Notes: generated from the sequence alone by a model not told the origin. A stretch of 64,000 bases of DNA from Pseudomonadota bacterium (GCA_021847345.1 JAJZTW010000001.1:124001-188000), one strand, 5' to 3'. Shown: positions 20,460-32,028, counted from the first letter of the stretch. Program-made: numbers and translations.

Positions 20460-21701
20460 TCAGGCTCCCTGCGCGTCGCGGCCGCGACACGACGGCCGGC
20501 AGAAGAACTCGGCGCGGGTCAGGTCGGCGATGTTGCCGATGTCCTTGTCCCCACGCCCCGAAAGATTCACCAGCAGAACCTGGTCGCTGCGCATGCCGGG
20601 CGCCATCGCGATGGCCTGCGCCAGCGCGTGGCTGGACTCGAGCGCGGGGATGATGCCCTCGGTGCGGCACAGGCGGTGAAAGGCCTCCAGCGCCTGGGAA
20701 TCGGTCACCGCGACGTACTCGGCGCGCCCGCTGTCCTTGAGCCACGCGTGCTCGGGGCCCACGCCGGGGTAGTCCAGCCCGGCCGACACCGAATGGGTCT
20801 CGGCGATCTGCCCCGCCGCGTCCTGCAGCACGTAGGTGCGGTTGCCGTGCAGCACGCCCGGCACGCCGGCGCCCAGCGACGCGGCATGGCGCCCGCTGGC
20901 GATGCCCTCGCCGCCGGCCTCGATGCCGATCAGTCGCACCTCGGGGTGGTCGATGTAGGGATAGAAGATGCCCATCGCGTTGGAGCCGCCGCCGACGCAG
21001 GCCAGCACCGCGTCGGGCTGGCGCCCGACCATCTCGGGCATCTGCACCAGGCACTCGTCGCCGATCACGCGCTGGAAATCGCGCACCATCATCGGGTACG
21101 GATGCGGGCCGGCCACGGTGCCGATGATGTAGAAGGTGTCCTCGACATGGGTGACCCAGTCGCGCAGGGCCTCGTTGAGCGCGTCCTTCAGGGTCTTCGA
21201 GCCGCTGTGCACCGGCACCACCTCGGCGCCGAGCAGGTGCATGCGGTAGACGTTGGGCGACTGGCGCTTGACGTCCTCGGCTCCCATGTACACCACGCAC
21301 TGCATGCCGTAGCGCGCAGCGATGGTGGCGCTGGCCACGCCGTGCTGGCCGGCGCCGGTCTCGGCGATCACGCGCTTCTTGCCCATCCGCCGGGCGAGCA
21401 TGGCCTGGCCGATGGTGTTGTTGATCTTGTGCGCGCCGGTGTGGTTGAGATCCTCGCGCTTGAGGTAGATCTGCGCTCCGCCGAGCTCGCGGCTCAGGCG
21501 CGCGGCGTGGTAGACGGGCGTCGGGCGGCCGACGAAGTGCTTGAGCTCGTTGCGGAACTCGGCCTGGAACTCCGGGTCCACGCGGTAGCGCGCGTAGGCG
21601 TCCTTGAGCTCGTCGAGGGCCTTGAACAGGGTCTCGGCGACGAAGGTTCCGCCATAGGGGCCGAAGTGGCCCCGGGCGTCGGGTAGGTCGTACGGGGACA
21701 T
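20460..21701 (-). CDS. trpB: Tryptophan synthase beta subunit
   Basis: PLP enzyme condensing indole and serine to tryptophan. The 413 residues start at ATG 21701 ([18 protein letters not shown]); a longer reading upstream has no family similarity. The PLP lysine is in [12 protein letters not shown], the glycine-rich phosphate loop is [10 protein letters not shown], and the monovalent-cation/COMM region ([13 protein letters not shown]) is intact. It lies between trpF and trpA. trpE, trpG, trpD and trpC are absent here, the split arrangement usual in Betaproteobacteria. Confidence 0.98.
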   Translation of the reverse strand: MSPYDLPDARGHFGPYGGTFVAETLFKALDELKDAYARYRVDPEFQAEFRNELKHFVGRPTPVYHAARLSRELGGAQIYLKREDLNHTGAHKINNTIGQAMLARRMGKKRVIAETGAGQHGVASATIAARYGMQCVVYMGAEDVKRQSPNVYRMHLLGAEVVPVHSGSKTLKDALNEALRDWVTHVEDTFYIIGTVAGPHPYPMMVRDFQRVIGDECLVQMPEMVGRQPDAVLACVGGGSNAMGIFYPYIDHPEVRLIGIEAGGEGIASGRHAASLGAGVPGVLHGNRTYVLQDAAGQIAETHSVSAGLDYPGVGPEHAWLKDSGRAEYVAVTDSQALEAFHRLCRTEGIIPALESSHALAQAIAMAPGMRSDQVLLVNLSGRGDKDIGNIADLTRAEFFCRPSCRGRDAQGA

Positions 21702-21747
21702 GGTGTCGGGACAGTGCTGGAGGATCGGTCTGCGGCGACGCCCGGCG

Positions 21748-22410
21748 TCAGCCGGCTTCGCCCTGGCTGGCGAGCTCGGCGCTCGCCTCGGCATCGGCGG
21801 CGCGCACCGCGGCGCAGAATGCGCGCATCGCGGCCGCGTCCTTCACGCCCTTGGCGCGCTCGACGCCCGAGGAGACGTCAACCGCCCACGGGCGTACGCG
21901 CCGTATGGCCTGCGCCACATTTGCGGCATGCAACCCACCAGACAAAACGATGGGACTGCCGACGTTTGTTGGAATGAGTGACCAATCGAAGGTTTCTCCG
22001 CCGCCGCCGAAGCCTTCGACGAAGGCGTCCAGCAACAAGCCGCGCGCATGCGCGTAACGAGATTTGAAGTCTAGCAAATCCAGCCCCGCGCGCATGCGCG
22101 CGGCGCGCAGGTACGGATGCCCATGGGCTTCGCACTGCTCGGGGGTTTCGTCGCCGTGGAACTGCAGCAGGCCCGGTCGAACGACATCGAGCACCTCGCG
22201 CACCCGCGACGCCTCGGCGTTGACGAACAGCGCGACCACGCCCACCAGCGGAGGCAGCTCGCGCACGATCTCGCGCGCGAGCTCGACGCTGACCGCGCGC
22301 GGGCTGGGCGCGTAGAACACCAGGCCGATGGCATCGGCGCCGGCCTGCGCCGCCGCCAGCGCGTCGGCGACGCGGGTGATGCCGCAGATCTTGATACGGG
22401 TTCGGTGCAT
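21748..22410 (-). CDS. trpF: Phosphoribosylanthranilate isomerase
   Basis: Amadori rearrangement of phosphoribosylanthranilate, third step of the tryptophan branch. A 220-residue TIM barrel with catalytic Cys in TRIKICGIT and catalytic Asp in VDVSSGVE. The motifs LQFHGDET and [10 protein letters not shown] are present. The start ATG at 22410 gives [11 protein letters not shown] 10-bp stem hairpin (22435-22462) lies in the leader just upstream, in the gap to truA. Confidence 0.96.
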   Translation of the reverse strand: MHRTRIKICGITRVADALAAAQAGADAIGLVFYAPSPRAVSVELAREIVRELPPLVGVVALFVNAEASRVREVLDVVRPGLLQFHGDETPEQCEAHGHPYLRAARMRAGLDLLDFKSRYAHARGLLLDAFVEGFGGGGETFDWSLIPTNVGSPIVLSGGLHAANVAQAIRRVRPWAVDVSSGVERAKGVKDAAAMRAFCAAVRAADAEASAELASQGEAG

Positions 22411-22434
22411 GCCGGGACGTGTCGGGGGGAGCGC

Positions 22435-22462
22435 GGCGGCAGCGACCGCCGCCGCTGCCGCC
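22435..22462 (-). other. Hairpin in the trpF leader
   Basis: GGCGGCAGCG and CGCTGCCGCC form a perfect 10-bp stem around an 8-nt loop, 25-52 nt upstream of the trpF start and 18 bp after the truA stop. There is no U-tract and no Trp-rich leader peptide, so it is not a classical trp attenuator. It may slow read-through from truA. Confidence 0.35.
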
Positions 22463-22480
22463 ATACCAGCGCTCGGGCGC

Positions 22481-23272
22481 TCAGGCGAGCAGCACGGGCA
22501 GCTCCAGCGCGGGCTCCGGAATGCACCATTGTGCCGCATAGCAGGGGCCGGCGAAATACAGCCCGTCGGGCATGAAGGTCGGCGCCGCCAGGCTGCGCTG
22601 GCGCGAGCGCAGCACCTGCCCCATCCACGACGGCGCGCGGCTGCCGCTGCCCACCGCGACCAGGCATCCCATGATGTTGCGCACCATGTGGTGCAGGAAG
22701 GCGTTGGCGTGGAAATCGAAAGTCCAGGTGCGCGCGTCGGGCGCGCGCGAGATGTCGATGGCGTGCAGGGTCTTGTGCGGGCTGCGCGCCTGGCAGGAGC
22801 TGGCGCGCAGCGCCGAGAAGTCGTGGCTGCCCACGAGCTGCGACGCAGCTTCTCGCATGGCCTGCAGGTCCAGCGCGTGATGGGTCCAGCCGACCAGCCC
22901 GTGCAGCAGCGCCGGGCGCACCGGGTGCTGCACCAGCACGTAGCGGTAGCGCCGGGACTGCGCGCTCTTTTGCGCGTGGAAACCCTCCGCGGGCTCGCGC
23001 GACCAGGCCACCGAGATGTCGGGTGGCAGGAAGGTGTTCAGGCCGCGCACCCACGACTGCGCCGAACGACTCACCGGAGAGTCGAAATGCACCACCTGCT
23101 GCAGCGCATGCACGCCGGCGTCGGTACGCCCGGCGCAGACCACGCGTATCGCGCTGCCCGTGAACTCCTGCAGCGCGCGCTCCAGGCAGTCCTGGACCGT
23201 GGCGCCGCCGGGCTGGCTCTGCCAGCCACGGTAGGCGCAACCACGGTAACTCAGGCCGAGCGCTACGCGCAT
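22481..23272 (-). CDS. truA: tRNA pseudouridine(38-40) synthase
   Basis: Converts U38-U40 in the anticodon stem-loop of many tRNAs to pseudouridine. The 263 residues include the catalytic Asp in [11 protein letters not shown] and the family ends [26 protein letters not shown] and PDGLYFAGP. The ATG at 23272 gives MRVALGLSY. It lies in the normal fimV-truA-trpF order, but the 169-bp gap to fimV is almost entirely a duplicated repeat. Confidence 0.96.
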   Translation of the reverse strand: MRVALGLSYRGCAYRGWQSQPGGATVQDCLERALQEFTGSAIRVVCAGRTDAGVHALQQVVHFDSPVSRSAQSWVRGLNTFLPPDISVAWSREPAEGFHAQKSAQSRRYRYVLVQHPVRPALLHGLVGWTHHALDLQAMREAASQLVGSHDFSALRASSCQARSPHKTLHAIDISRAPDARTWTFDFHANAFLHHMVRNIMGCLVAVGSGSRAPSWMGQVLRSRQRSLAAPTFMPDGLYFAGPCYAAQWCIPEPALELPVLLA

Positions 23273-23279
23273 TCCCGGG

Positions 23280-23441
23280 TCTCAAGCAATCGCTGGGCCG
23301 CCCCAAGATTGCTTGACCCCCACGGGGGGCGGGCCGGGCACAGCCCGGACCTGGGGGCGCTCTCAAGCAATCGCTGGGCCGCCCCAAGATTGCTTGACCC
23401 CCACGGGGGGCGGGCCGGGCACAGCCCGGACCTGGGGGCGC
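23280..23441. repeat. Exact tandem duplication of an 81-bp unit
   Basis: Two copies (23280-23360 and 23361-23441) appear identical at every position. Each contains a perfect 10-bp inverted repeat, TCAAGCAATC and GATTGCTTGA, around a 15-nt GC-rich spacer (23282-23316 in copy 1, 23363-23397 in copy 2), followed by CCCCC-AC-GGGGG and CCGGGCACAGCCCGG hairpins. The second copy ends on the base before the fimV stop codon. A stub resembling the unit start (TCAAG) overlaps that stop. It fills the fimV-truA gap and looks like an intergenic repeat family rather than coding DNA. Confidence 0.9.
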
Positions 23442-25949
23442 TCAAGAGCCTCCACCCAGTTCAGAGAGCAGCTTCTCGGCCTGCGCGCGCGTTTCGCCTT
23501 CGCTCTCGGCGAGGATCTCGTGCAGCAGGTTGCGCGCCGTCTCCAGGTCTCCCATGGCGCGGCATTCCTCGACCAGGGCCAGGCGCGTATCCAGCCCCTG
23601 GGCCGGGCCGGCGGTGTCGGGCGCGACCGCGGGGGCCGCCGGGAGCTCGGGTTCGTGCTCGGGCGGCGTGTGCAGGCTCAGGCTTCCCAGGTCGAACTCG
23701 AGCGGCGCCGGCTCGGCGGAGGGGGATTCGGAGCCATGCTCCGGCGCCTGTTCAACGGCATGTTGCGCCGGCTGCGGGCTCGGAGCCGACAACGACGACA
23801 GGTCGAAGTCCAGGCCCATGTCCTGCGGCTCGGCGTCGGGTGCCTCGCGGGTCGGCTCGAGCGTAGCTCCACCGCCACCCAGGTCGAGGTCAAGGTCGAG
23901 GTGGCCACTGCCCGGCTCGCCGGCGTCATCCAGGCCCGGCAGCGTGGGCAGGCCCGCCAGAAGCTCGGTCGGCGGCACCGTCGGTCCGGGATCCGAGGAC
24001 AGCGGCTGGCTGGCGTCGAAATCCGGCCCGGCCATCGTGGTCGGCGCGGTGCCCAGGCTCGGCGGCTGGGTGTTGTGGTACAGGGGGTTGCCCGCATCCA
24101 GGTCGCGCCCGAGCTCCTGCGCCTTCTTCCAGTCTTCCCCGGCGCCATCGGTGCGCGTGAACAACTCGGCGGCCATCAGCTCGAAGGAACGGGCGTCCTT
24201 GCGCTTGGCATAGATCTCGAGCAGCTTGAGTCGCGCCGCGTTGCGCTCGGGGTGGTTCTTCAGCGCTTCCTTGAGGATTTCCTCGGCCTGCAGGTCGCGC
24301 CCGTAGGCCAGGTACACGTCGGCTTCGGCCACCGGATCGACGTCCAGGCTCTCGACCTGGCTGGGCGAGTACTGCATCGACGAACCCAGCGTGCTGTTGT
24401 GGGTGTCGACCCGCTCTCCGCCGCTGGCGCCGAAGAAACTGTCGGTGCCGCCCATGCGGCTGTCGAACACCGACGCGTGGCCGTCGCCGCCGCCGCGCCG
24501 CCGGCGCAGCAGCGCCCAGCCGGCCAGCAACAGGCCGATCAGCAGCCCGGCCGGAGCCAGCAGCGGGTTGGCGAGCAGCCCGCCGAGCAGTCCGCGGCCG
24601 GCGCCCTCGCCATGCGACTGCGGCTTGGGCGCGGGCGCCGGATGCGCCGCGGCGGCCTCCACATGCGGCTTGGCGCCCGCCGAAGCCGCGGGCGCCGGCG
24701 AGCTGGCCGGGCGTACGGCGGACGCGGCCGGCGCAGCAGCCGACGAAGCCGCGGCCGACGAAGCCGCGGCCGACGACGCGGCGACCACCGCCGGCGGCTT
24801 CGAAGCGACAGCCGCTGGCGCGGCTGCGGATGCCGTGGCGGCGGCAGGCGCCGAAGCCAGCGCGGCTCCAGGGCGCATCGCCTTCGCCGCGGCGCTTGCG
24901 CGCGCGGCCAGTTGGGCCAGTGCGGCGACGTCGGCACGCGCAGCGGCCAGCTGGGCCGCCAGCGCCTGCGCCTGCTTCTGCGCGGCGATCCAGTTCGCCT
25001 CGCCGGGCTGCCCCGGCACGGCCACGCCCGCCTGGCTGAGCTTGAGCTGGGACTGCGGCGCCGAGGCGCCGTTGCCGGGTCCGCTCACCCGGGCCTGCAC
25101 GGTGCCGTGCATGCTGCGCGAGCCGCCCCCGGACAGGGTCGGGCTGAGCTGCGCCAGGCGCCGGCGATAGGCGCCGAAGTCCCCGCTGTGGGCGACGATG
25201 AGCCGATGCGCCTGACGCGCGTCGAACTGCTCGGCATCGTGCGCCGACGGCACCTTCAGCACCGAGCCGGCGCGCAGGCGGTTGATGTCACCGTCGATGA
25301 ACGCGCTCGAATTGGCGCTGTAGATGGCGGCCAGCATCTGGTCCAGCGAGACCTGGCCTCCCGAGTAGGAGCGGGCGATCGAGAACAGGGTGTCGCCGCG
25401 CTGAACGGTGTAACTGGACGCCGCCCCCGCACCGCGCTGCACCGGCGGCGGCAGCGTGCGCTGCACGGCTTGCGCCAGCGGGGCCGGCTCCTGCGGCACG
25501 ATCGGCGCGACTCCGGGCTCGTGGAAGCCCGGCGGATTGACCAGCAGCGTGTAGTTGCGGGTGATCTCGCCATGCGGCCAGTAGGCGCGCAGCAGCACGT
25601 CGACGAATGGCTCCTGCACCGGGCGCGTGCCGCTCAGGTGCAGGTAGGCGTGCCCGCGCGCGTCCTGGTGCAGCGACACCGTGGCGCCGTCCAGCGAGGA
25701 GCTGTAGCTGAGATTGCGAGCCTGGTACAGCGACCCGGGCGCGATGCCCACCTTGAGCGACTGCGCTTCGTCCGGGGTGATCTGGGTGATCTCGATGTCC
25801 GCGCTCAGCGGCTGGCCGAGCGCCGAAAGCACGATCACGTGCCCGAGCCCGAAGGCCGAGGCGACCGGCGCGGCGCCCGGTAGCGCCGCCAGACAAGCCA
25901 CTCCCACCGCTTGACGCCATTTCGCCACGTTGATTCCCCTGATCTGCAT
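23442..25949 (-). CDS. fimV: FimV-like LysM/TPR pilus-assembly hub protein
   Basis: An 835-residue inner-membrane protein of the FimV/HubP family, which organises cell poles and supports type IV pilus secretin assembly and twitching. In order: a signal peptide (about 1-32); the FimV N-terminal domain (GLGHVIVLSALGQPLSADIEI); a LysM peptidoglycan-binding domain at about 182-233 (SYTVQRGDTLFSIA to SVLKVPS); and a helical Ala-rich linker with SSAAA tandem repeats (encoded by 15-bp DNA repeats near 24733-24775). One membrane segment near 463-483 (LLAPAGLLIGLLLAGWALL) leads to a long acidic cytoplasmic part, then a C-terminal FimV motif (ALVEECRAMGDLETARNLLHEI). The pilT/pilU genes of the same system are at 56935-59866. 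Confidence 0.93.
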   Translation of the reverse strand: MQIRGINVAKWRQAVGVACLAALPGAAPVASAFGLGHVIVLSALGQPLSADIEITQITPDEAQSLKVGIAPGSLYQARNLSYSSSLDGATVSLHQDARGHAYLHLSGTRPVQEPFVDVLLRAYWPHGEITRNYTLLVNPPGFHEPGVAPIVPQEPAPLAQAVQRTLPPPVQRGAGAASSYTVQRGDTLFSIARSYSGGQVSLDQMLAAIYSANSSAFIDGDINRLRAGSVLKVPSAHDAEQFDARQAHRLIVAHSGDFGAYRRRLAQLSPTLSGGGSRSMHGTVQARVSGPGNGASAPQSQLKLSQAGVAVPGQPGEANWIAAQKQAQALAAQLAAARADVAALAQLAARASAAAKAMRPGAALASAPAAATASAAAPAAVASKPPAVVAASSAAASSAAASSAAAPAASAVRPASSPAPAASAGAKPHVEAAAAHPAPAPKPQSHGEGAGRGLLGGLLANPLLAPAGLLIGLLLAGWALLRRRRGGGDGHASVFDSRMGGTDSFFGASGGERVDTHNSTLGSSMQYSPSQVESLDVDPVAEADVYLAYGRDLQAEEILKEALKNHPERNAARLKLLEIYAKRKDARSFELMAAELFTRTDGAGEDWKKAQELGRDLDAGNPLYHNTQPPSLGTAPTTMAGPDFDASQPLSSDPGPTVPPTELLAGLPTLPGLDDAGEPGSGHLDLDLDLGGGGATLEPTREAPDAEPQDMGLDFDLSSLSAPSPQPAQHAVEQAPEHGSESPSAEPAPLEFDLGSLSLHTPPEHEPELPAAPAVAPDTAGPAQGLDTRLALVEECRAMGDLETARNLLHEILAESEGETRAQAEKLLSELGGGS

Positions 25950-26103
25950 GGTCTTTTGCCCCCGCCTGCCGCCAGGCCTTCGGGCTCATCCATGGCTTGA
26001 ATTCACGCCCCCATCCCGTTGATTGCTCGAATCTTGACGGGGCTTCGCATGCGATAGTAACCAATCGTCCCGCAGAAACCGGCAGGATTTGGCGTCACAC
26101 CCC

Positions 26104-26128
26104 GTTTGCGCGTGGCGTGCGCGCAAAC
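26104..26128. promoter_or_regulatory. 9-bp stem hairpin upstream of fimV
   Basis: GTTTGCGCG (26104-26112) and CGCGCAAAC (26120-26128) form a perfect stem around 7 nt. Its right arm shares CGCAAAC with the larger palindrome at 26122-26153, so the two structures cannot form together in one transcript. Confidence 0.5.
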
Positions 26129-26153
26129 CGCCCCCGCGCGGGGGCGGTTTGCG
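26122..26153. terminator. 32-bp perfect palindrome after asd
   Basis: A 16+16 bp uninterrupted dyad (arms contain CAAACCGCCCCCGC and its complement), 14 bp past the asd stop at 26167. No U-run follows on the minus strand, so it is either a weak GC-only terminator, an mRNA 3'-end stabiliser, or part of a switch with the overlapping hairpin. Confidence 0.5.
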
Positions 26154-26166
26154 GCGCTTTGGAGCG

Positions 26167-27273
26167 TCAGGCCTGCAGCACGATGCGCAGCATGCGCCGA
26201 AGCGGCTCGGCGGCCCCCCACAGCAACTGGTCGCCGACGGTGAAGGCGCTGAGATATTGCGCTCCCATCGCCAGCTTGCGCAGCCGACCCACGGGGATGC
26301 CGAGCGTGCCGGTGACGGCCACCGGCGTGAGTTCGCGCATGCTGGCATCGCGGGTGTTCGGGACCACCTTCACCCATTCGTTGTCGGCGGCGATCATGGC
26401 CTCGATCTCGGTCAGCGGCACGTCGCGTCGCAGCTTGAAGGTCAGCGCCTGGCTGTGGCAGCGCATCGCGCCGATTCGCACGCACAGCCCGTCGACCGGC
26501 ACTGGCTGGGCGTTGCCGAGGATCTTGTTGGTCTCCGCGCCGCCCTTCCACTCCTCGCGCGACACGCCGTTGCCGAGGTCCTTGTCGATCCAGGGGATCA
26601 GGCTGCCGCCAAGCGGAACCTCGAATTGGCGCGTGTCGGCGGCGGGAAGCGCGCGCTGGGTATCGATGACCCCGCGGTCGATGTCCAGGATCGCCGATGC
26701 GGGATCGTCGAGCAAGGGACGCACCGCCGCGTTGAGCGTGCCGAACTGCGTCAGCAGTTCGCGCATGTGCTGCGCCCCGCCACCCGAGGCGGCCTGGTAG
26801 GTCATGCTGGTCATCCACTCGACCAGGCCGGCCTTGAACAGCGCGCCCACGCCCATCAGCATGCAGCTGACCGTGCAATTGCCGCCGATCCAGTTGCGCA
26901 CTCCGCGCCCCAGCGCGGCGTCGATCACCGGCCGGTTCACCGGGTCCAGCACGATCACCGCGTCGTCGCGCATGCGCAGGGTCGACGCGGCGTCGATCCA
27001 GTGCCCCTTCCAGCCGCTGAAGCGCAGCGGCTCGAACGTGGCGCCGGTGTAGTCGCCGCCCTGCGCCGTGACGATGATGTCGCAGGAGCGCAGCGCATCC
27101 AGGTCGCCGGCGTCGAGCAGGGTCGACCCGTCGGGTGCCTTGCCCCCGGCATTGCTGGTGGAGAAGTACACGGCCTCGATGAGATCGAGGTCCCCCTCGG
27201 CGCGCATGCGCTGCATGAGCACCGACCCCACCATGCCACGCCAGCCCACGAGGCCGACCCGCTGCTTCGCCAT
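26167..27273 (-). CDS. asd: Aspartate-semialdehyde dehydrogenase
   Basis: Reduces aspartyl phosphate to the semialdehyde that feeds lysine/diaminopimelate, methionine and threonine. It has 368 residues. The NADP loop is [11 protein letters not shown], the active-site Cys lies in [12 protein letters not shown], and the acyl-binding regions [12 protein letters not shown] and [16 protein letters not shown] place it in the proteobacterial Asd subgroup. The start ATG at 27273 gives [13 protein letters not shown]. The gene follows leuB by 49 bp. Confidence 0.97.
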   Translation of the reverse strand: MAKQRVGLVGWRGMVGSVLMQRMRAEGDLDLIEAVYFSTSNAGGKAPDGSTLLDAGDLDALRSCDIIVTAQGGDYTGATFEPLRFSGWKGHWIDAASTLRMRDDAVIVLDPVNRPVIDAALGRGVRNWIGGNCTVSCMLMGVGALFKAGLVEWMTSMTYQAASGGGAQHMRELLTQFGTLNAAVRPLLDDPASAILDIDRGVIDTQRALPAADTRQFEVPLGGSLIPWIDKDLGNGVSREEWKGGAETNKILGNAQPVPVDGLCVRIGAMRCHSQALTFKLRRDVPLTEIEAMIAADNEWVKVVPNTRDASMRELTPVAVTGTLGIPVGRLRKLAMGAQYLSAFTVGDQLLWGAAEPLRRMLRIVLQA

Positions 27274-27322
27274 GTTCAGCTACCCGAAGTATGTTCCAGA
27301 GAGAAATCCGCTGCGCCGGGAT

Positions 27323-28417
<1,095 letters not shown>

Positions 28418-28448
28418 GCGCTTGCTGGGTGTGGAGGGTTGCCGGGGG

Positions 28449-29096
28449 TCAGACGATGCGGTGCGCGAGCCAGGGCATGCGCGCGATGCGCTCGGCCTCG
28501 AAGGCCCGCACCTTGTCGGCCTTGCGCAAGGTCAGCCCGATCTCGTCGAGTCCGCCGACCAGGCATTGCTTGCGGAACTCGGTGATCTCGAACGGCAGCT
28601 CGCTGCCATCGGGCTTGATCACCCGCTGGCGCGGAAGGTCGATGGTCAGGCTGTAGCCGACGAAAGCGGCCACCTCGTCGAACATGCGGGCCACCTCGTG
28701 CTCGGGCAGCACGATGGGCAGCAGCCCGGTCTTGTAGCAGTTGTTGTAGAAGATGTCGGCGAAGGACGGCGCGATCAGCGCGCGCACGCCCCATTGCTCG
28801 ATCGCCCACGGGGCATGCTCGCGCGACGAGCCGCAGCCGAAGTTCTTGCGCGCCAGCATGACGCTGGCGCCCTGGTAGCGAGCCTGGTTGAGCACGAACT
28901 CCGGGTTCGGCTTGCGCGACGCCGGATCCTGCCCCGGCTCGCCGTGGTCGAGGTAGCGCCATTCGTCGAACAGGTTCGGCCCGAAGCCGCTGCGACGGAT
29001 GGACTTGAGGAACTGCTTCGGAATGATGGCATCGGTGTCGACGTTCTCACGATCGATCGGCACCACCACGCCCTTGTGGACGGTGAAGGCTTGCAT
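28449..29096 (-). CDS. leuD: 3-isopropylmalate dehydratase small subunit
   Basis: Swivel domain of isopropylmalate isomerase, working with LeuC. The 215 residues begin [30 protein letters not shown]. The loop [13 protein letters not shown] and [16 protein letters not shown] are diagnostic. The gap to leuC is only 51 bp; the entericidin-like gene often found there in this order is not present. Confidence 0.97.
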   Translation of the reverse strand: MQAFTVHKGVVVPIDRENVDTDAIIPKQFLKSIRRSGFGPNLFDEWRYLDHGEPGQDPASRKPNPEFVLNQARYQGASVMLARKNFGCGSSREHAPWAIEQWGVRALIAPSFADIFYNNCYKTGLLPIVLPEHEVARMFDEVAAFVGYSLTIDLPRQRVIKPDGSELPFEITEFRKQCLVGGLDEIGLTLRKADKVRAFEAERIARMPWLAHRIV

Positions 29097-29147
29097 GTCG
29101 GCTCCGTGCGGCGCTGGACGGGTTCGGGTTGTGCGGATGCGGTGCGC

Positions 29148-30548
29148 TCAAAGGGCGCGCACGTCGACGAAATGGCCGGCCACCGCGGCGGCTGCGGCCA
29201 TCGCCGGGCTGAGCAGGTGGGTGCGCCCGCCCTGCCCCTGGCGGCCCTCGAAATTGCGGTTCGACGTCGACGCGCAGCGCTCCCCGGGCTCCAGGCGATC
29301 GGCGTTCATCGCCAGGCACATCGAGCAGCCAGGCTCGCGCCATTCGAAGCCCGCGGCGACGAAGATCTTGTCCAGTCCCTCGCGCTCGGCCTGCGCCTTG
29401 ACCAGGCCGGAGCCAGGCACCGCCAGGGCCAGGCGCACGTTCGAGGCGATTCGCTTGCCGGCCAGCACGCGGGCGGCGTCGCGCAGATCCTCGATTCGCG
29501 AGTTGGTGCAGGAGCCGATGAACACCTTGTCGATGCGGATGTCCGACATCGGCTTGCCGGGCTGCAGGTTCATGTATTCCAGCGCACGCTCCATCGCGGC
29601 GCGCTTGACCGGATCGGGCTGCTTTTCCGGGTCGGGAACGCGCTCGTCGATGGCCACGACCATTTCCGGCGACGTGCCCCAGGTGACCTGGGGACGGATA
29701 CGCGAGGCGTCGATCTCCACGCGCAGGTCGAAAGTCGCGTCGGGGTCGCTGTGCAGCCCGCGCCAGTAGCGCACGGCCTGGTCCCACTCCACGCCGGTCG
29801 GCGCGAAGGGACGGCCCTGGATATAGCGCAGCGTGGTCTCGTCCACCGCCACCAGGCCGGCGCGCGCGCCTGCCTCGATGGCCATGTTGCACAGGGTCAT
29901 GCGCCCTTCCATGCTCAGGGCCCGCACGCCGGGGCCGGCGAACTCGATGGTGCAGCCGGTGCCGCCGGCGGTGCCGATGCTGCCGATCACGGCCAGCGCC
30001 AGGTCCTTCGCGGTGCACGACGGCGCGAGCTGCCCGGACACCCAGACCAGCATGTTCTTCATCTTGCGCGCCGACAGGGTCTGCGTGGCCAGCACATGCT
30101 CGACCTCGCTGGTGCCGATGCCGAAGGCCAGCGCGCCGAAGGCGCCATGGGTGCTGGTGTGCGAGTCGCCGCACACCACGGTCATGCCCGGCAGCGTGGC
30201 CCCCTGCTCCGGGCCGATCACGTGCACGATGCCCTGGCGGCGGTCGTTCATCTTGAACTGCGTGATGCCCTGGGCGTCGCAGTTGCGGTCGAGCGTCTCG
30301 ACCTGCAGGCGCGAGATCGGGTCGGCGATTCCCTGCACGCGCTGCGTGGTGGGCACGTTGTGGTCGGACACCGCCAGGTTGGCGCTGATGCGCCAGACCT
30401 TGCGCCCGGCCAGCTCCAGGCCTTCGAACGCCTGCGGGCTGGTGACCTCGTGCACCAGGTGGCGATCGATGTAGAGCAGCGCGGTGCCGTCGGATTCGAC
30501 GTCCACCACATGCTCGTCCCAGAGTTTGTCGTACAGCGTGCGTGCCAT
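29148..30548 (-). CDS. leuC: 3-isopropylmalate dehydratase large subunit
   Basis: Fe-S catalytic subunit of isopropylmalate isomerase, aconitase superfamily. It has 466 residues. The cluster cysteines lie in [12 protein letters not shown] and in GCSMCLAMN; the typical [23 protein letters not shown] is intact. The start ATG at 30548 gives [15 protein letters not shown]. It heads the leuCDB-asd run. The leader (30549-30663) contains a strong hairpin at 30594-30616 that may form part of its control or mark the end of gltA transcripts. Confidence 0.97.
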   Translation of the reverse strand: MARTLYDKLWDEHVVDVESDGTALLYIDRHLVHEVTSPQAFEGLELAGRKVWRISANLAVSDHNVPTTQRVQGIADPISRLQVETLDRNCDAQGITQFKMNDRRQGIVHVIGPEQGATLPGMTVVCGDSHTSTHGAFGALAFGIGTSEVEHVLATQTLSARKMKNMLVWVSGQLAPSCTAKDLALAVIGSIGTAGGTGCTIEFAGPGVRALSMEGRMTLCNMAIEAGARAGLVAVDETTLRYIQGRPFAPTGVEWDQAVRYWRGLHSDPDATFDLRVEIDASRIRPQVTWGTSPEMVVAIDERVPDPEKQPDPVKRAAMERALEYMNLQPGKPMSDIRIDKVFIGSCTNSRIEDLRDAARVLAGKRIASNVRLALAVPGSGLVKAQAEREGLDKIFVAAGFEWREPGCSMCLAMNADRLEPGERCASTSNRNFEGRQGQGGRTHLLSPAMAAAAAVAGHFVDVRAL

Positions 30549-30593
30549 CGCGGTCGGGCCGGTTCGCGGCTCTGAAAAGGACAAAAAGGACCC

Positions 30594-30656
30594 GTCGCGC
30601 CGCAATGCGGCGCGACAAAGACCCTTGATTTTAACGGTGCACGGCCGAAACCGTGC
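30594..30656 (-). terminator. Two hairpins between gltA and leuC
   Basis: The hairpin next to gltA is GCACGG-CCGAAA-CCGTGC (30639-30656), 7 bp past the gltA stop. The second is GTCGCGCCGC-AAT-GCGGCGCGAC (30594-30616), a perfect 10-bp stem with a 3-nt loop. On the minus strand the second is followed within a few bases by a CCTTTTTGTCCTTTT stretch. Together they probably end the sdh-gltA transcript before leuC. Confidence 0.55.
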
Positions 30657-30663
30657 CCTTGCT

Positions 30664-31977
30664 TCAGCCGCGTTGCGCCAGAGGCAGCACCTGGCGGCTC
30701 TGCGCGCCGGTGAACAGCTGGCGCGGGCGCCCGATCTTGTACTCCGGATCGGAAATCATCTCGTTGAGCTGGGCGATCCAGCCGACGGTGCGCGCCAGCG
30801 CGAAAATGGCGGTGAACAACGAGACCGGCACGCCGATCGCCTTCTGCACGATTCCCGAATAGAAGTCCACGTTCGGGTAGAGCTTGCGCTGGATGAAATA
30901 GTCGTCCTCGAGGGCGATCTTCTCCAGGGTCATGGCCAGCTTGAACAGCGGATCGTCGTGCAGGCCCAGCGCATCGAGCACCTCGTGGCAGGTCTCGCGC
31001 ATCAGCTTGGCGCGCGGGTCGTAGTTCTTGTAGACGCGGTGCCCGAAGCCCATCAGGCGCACCGAGGAGTTCTTGTCCTTGACCTTCTCGATGAAATCAC
31101 CGATCTTCGCCACGCCGCCGTTGGCCTGGATGTCGTAGAGCATGTTCAGGCAGGCCTCGTTGGCGCCGCCGTGCGCCGGGCCCCACAGACAGGCCACGCC
31201 GGCGGCGATCGCCGCGAACGGATTCGTGCCGCTCGACGCGCACAAGCGCACGGTGGAGGTGGAGGCGTTCTGCTCGTGGTCGGCGTGCAGGATGAAAATT
31301 CGGTCCAGGGCGCGCTCGATCACCGGATTGGGCACGTACTCCTCGCAAGGCGTGGCCCACATCATGCGCATGAAGTTCCCGGCGTAACTCAGGTTGTTCT
31401 GCGGATACATGTACGGCTGGCCCATGTTGTACTTGTAGGCCATCGCCACCAGCGTGGGCATCTTGGCGATCAGGCGAATCGCCGAGATGTCGCGCTGCGC
31501 CTCGTCGTTCAGGTTGATCGAGTCCGGGTAGAACGCCGACATCGCGCCCACCAGGCCGGTCATCACCGCCATCGGATGGGCGTCGCGGCGAAAACCGCGC
31601 AGGAAGAACTGCATCTGCTCGTTGACCATCGTGTGCTGGGTCACGCGGCGCACGAAGGCCTCCTTCTGCGCGGCGTTGGGCAGCTCGCCGTACAGGATCA
31701 GGTAGCAGGTCTCCATGTAGTCGCACTCGACGGCCAGCTGGTCGATCGGGTAGCCGCGATACAGCAGCTCGCCCTTGTCGCCGTCGATGTAGGTGATGGC
31801 CGAGTTGCACGAAGCCGTCGACAGGAAGCCCGGGTCGTAGGTGAACTTGCCGGTCTGGCCGTACAGCTTGCGGATGTCGATCACGTCCGGACCGACGGAG
31901 CCCTGGTAGATCGGCAGCTCGATGCTCGGGGAGCCGTCCGAGAAGGACAGCGTGGCTTTGACGTCGGAAGGCTTCAT
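30664..31977 (-). CDS. gltA: Citrate synthase, type II
   Basis: Condenses oxaloacetate and acetyl-CoA at the entry to the TCA cycle. The 437 residues match the NADH-sensitive Gram-negative hexameric type. The catalytic histidines lie in [14 protein letters not shown] and [11 protein letters not shown], and the [15 protein letters not shown] motif is intact. It is the last gene of the sdhC-sdhD-sdhA-sdhB-sdhE-gltA unit, with 51 bp to sdhE and no terminator between them. Confidence 0.98.
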   Translation of the reverse strand: MKPSDVKATLSFSDGSPSIELPIYQGSVGPDVIDIRKLYGQTGKFTYDPGFLSTASCNSAITYIDGDKGELLYRGYPIDQLAVECDYMETCYLILYGELPNAAQKEAFVRRVTQHTMVNEQMQFFLRGFRRDAHPMAVMTGLVGAMSAFYPDSINLNDEAQRDISAIRLIAKMPTLVAMAYKYNMGQPYMYPQNNLSYAGNFMRMMWATPCEEYVPNPVIERALDRIFILHADHEQNASTSTVRLCASSGTNPFAAIAAGVACLWGPAHGGANEACLNMLYDIQANGGVAKIGDFIEKVKDKNSSVRLMGFGHRVYKNYDPRAKLMRETCHEVLDALGLHDDPLFKLAMTLEKIALEDDYFIQRKLYPNVDFYSGIVQKAIGVPVSLFTAIFALARTVGWIAQLNEMISDPEYKIGRPRQLFTGAQSRQVLPLAQRG

Positions 31978-32028
31978 GGTGGACTCCGGAAGGGGAAGGG
32001 GCCGCGCCGGAGCACGGCCGGCGGCAAA

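Noticed and set aside
23263-23445. A 60-codon minus-strand frame across the tandem repeat
   Set aside because: The peptide is the same segment repeated because the DNA is repeated; the hairpins and placement fit an intergenic repeat better.
29097-29147. Entericidin-like small lipoprotein gene between leuC and leuD, common in related genomes
   Set aside because: The spacer is only 51 bp and has no suitable reading frame.
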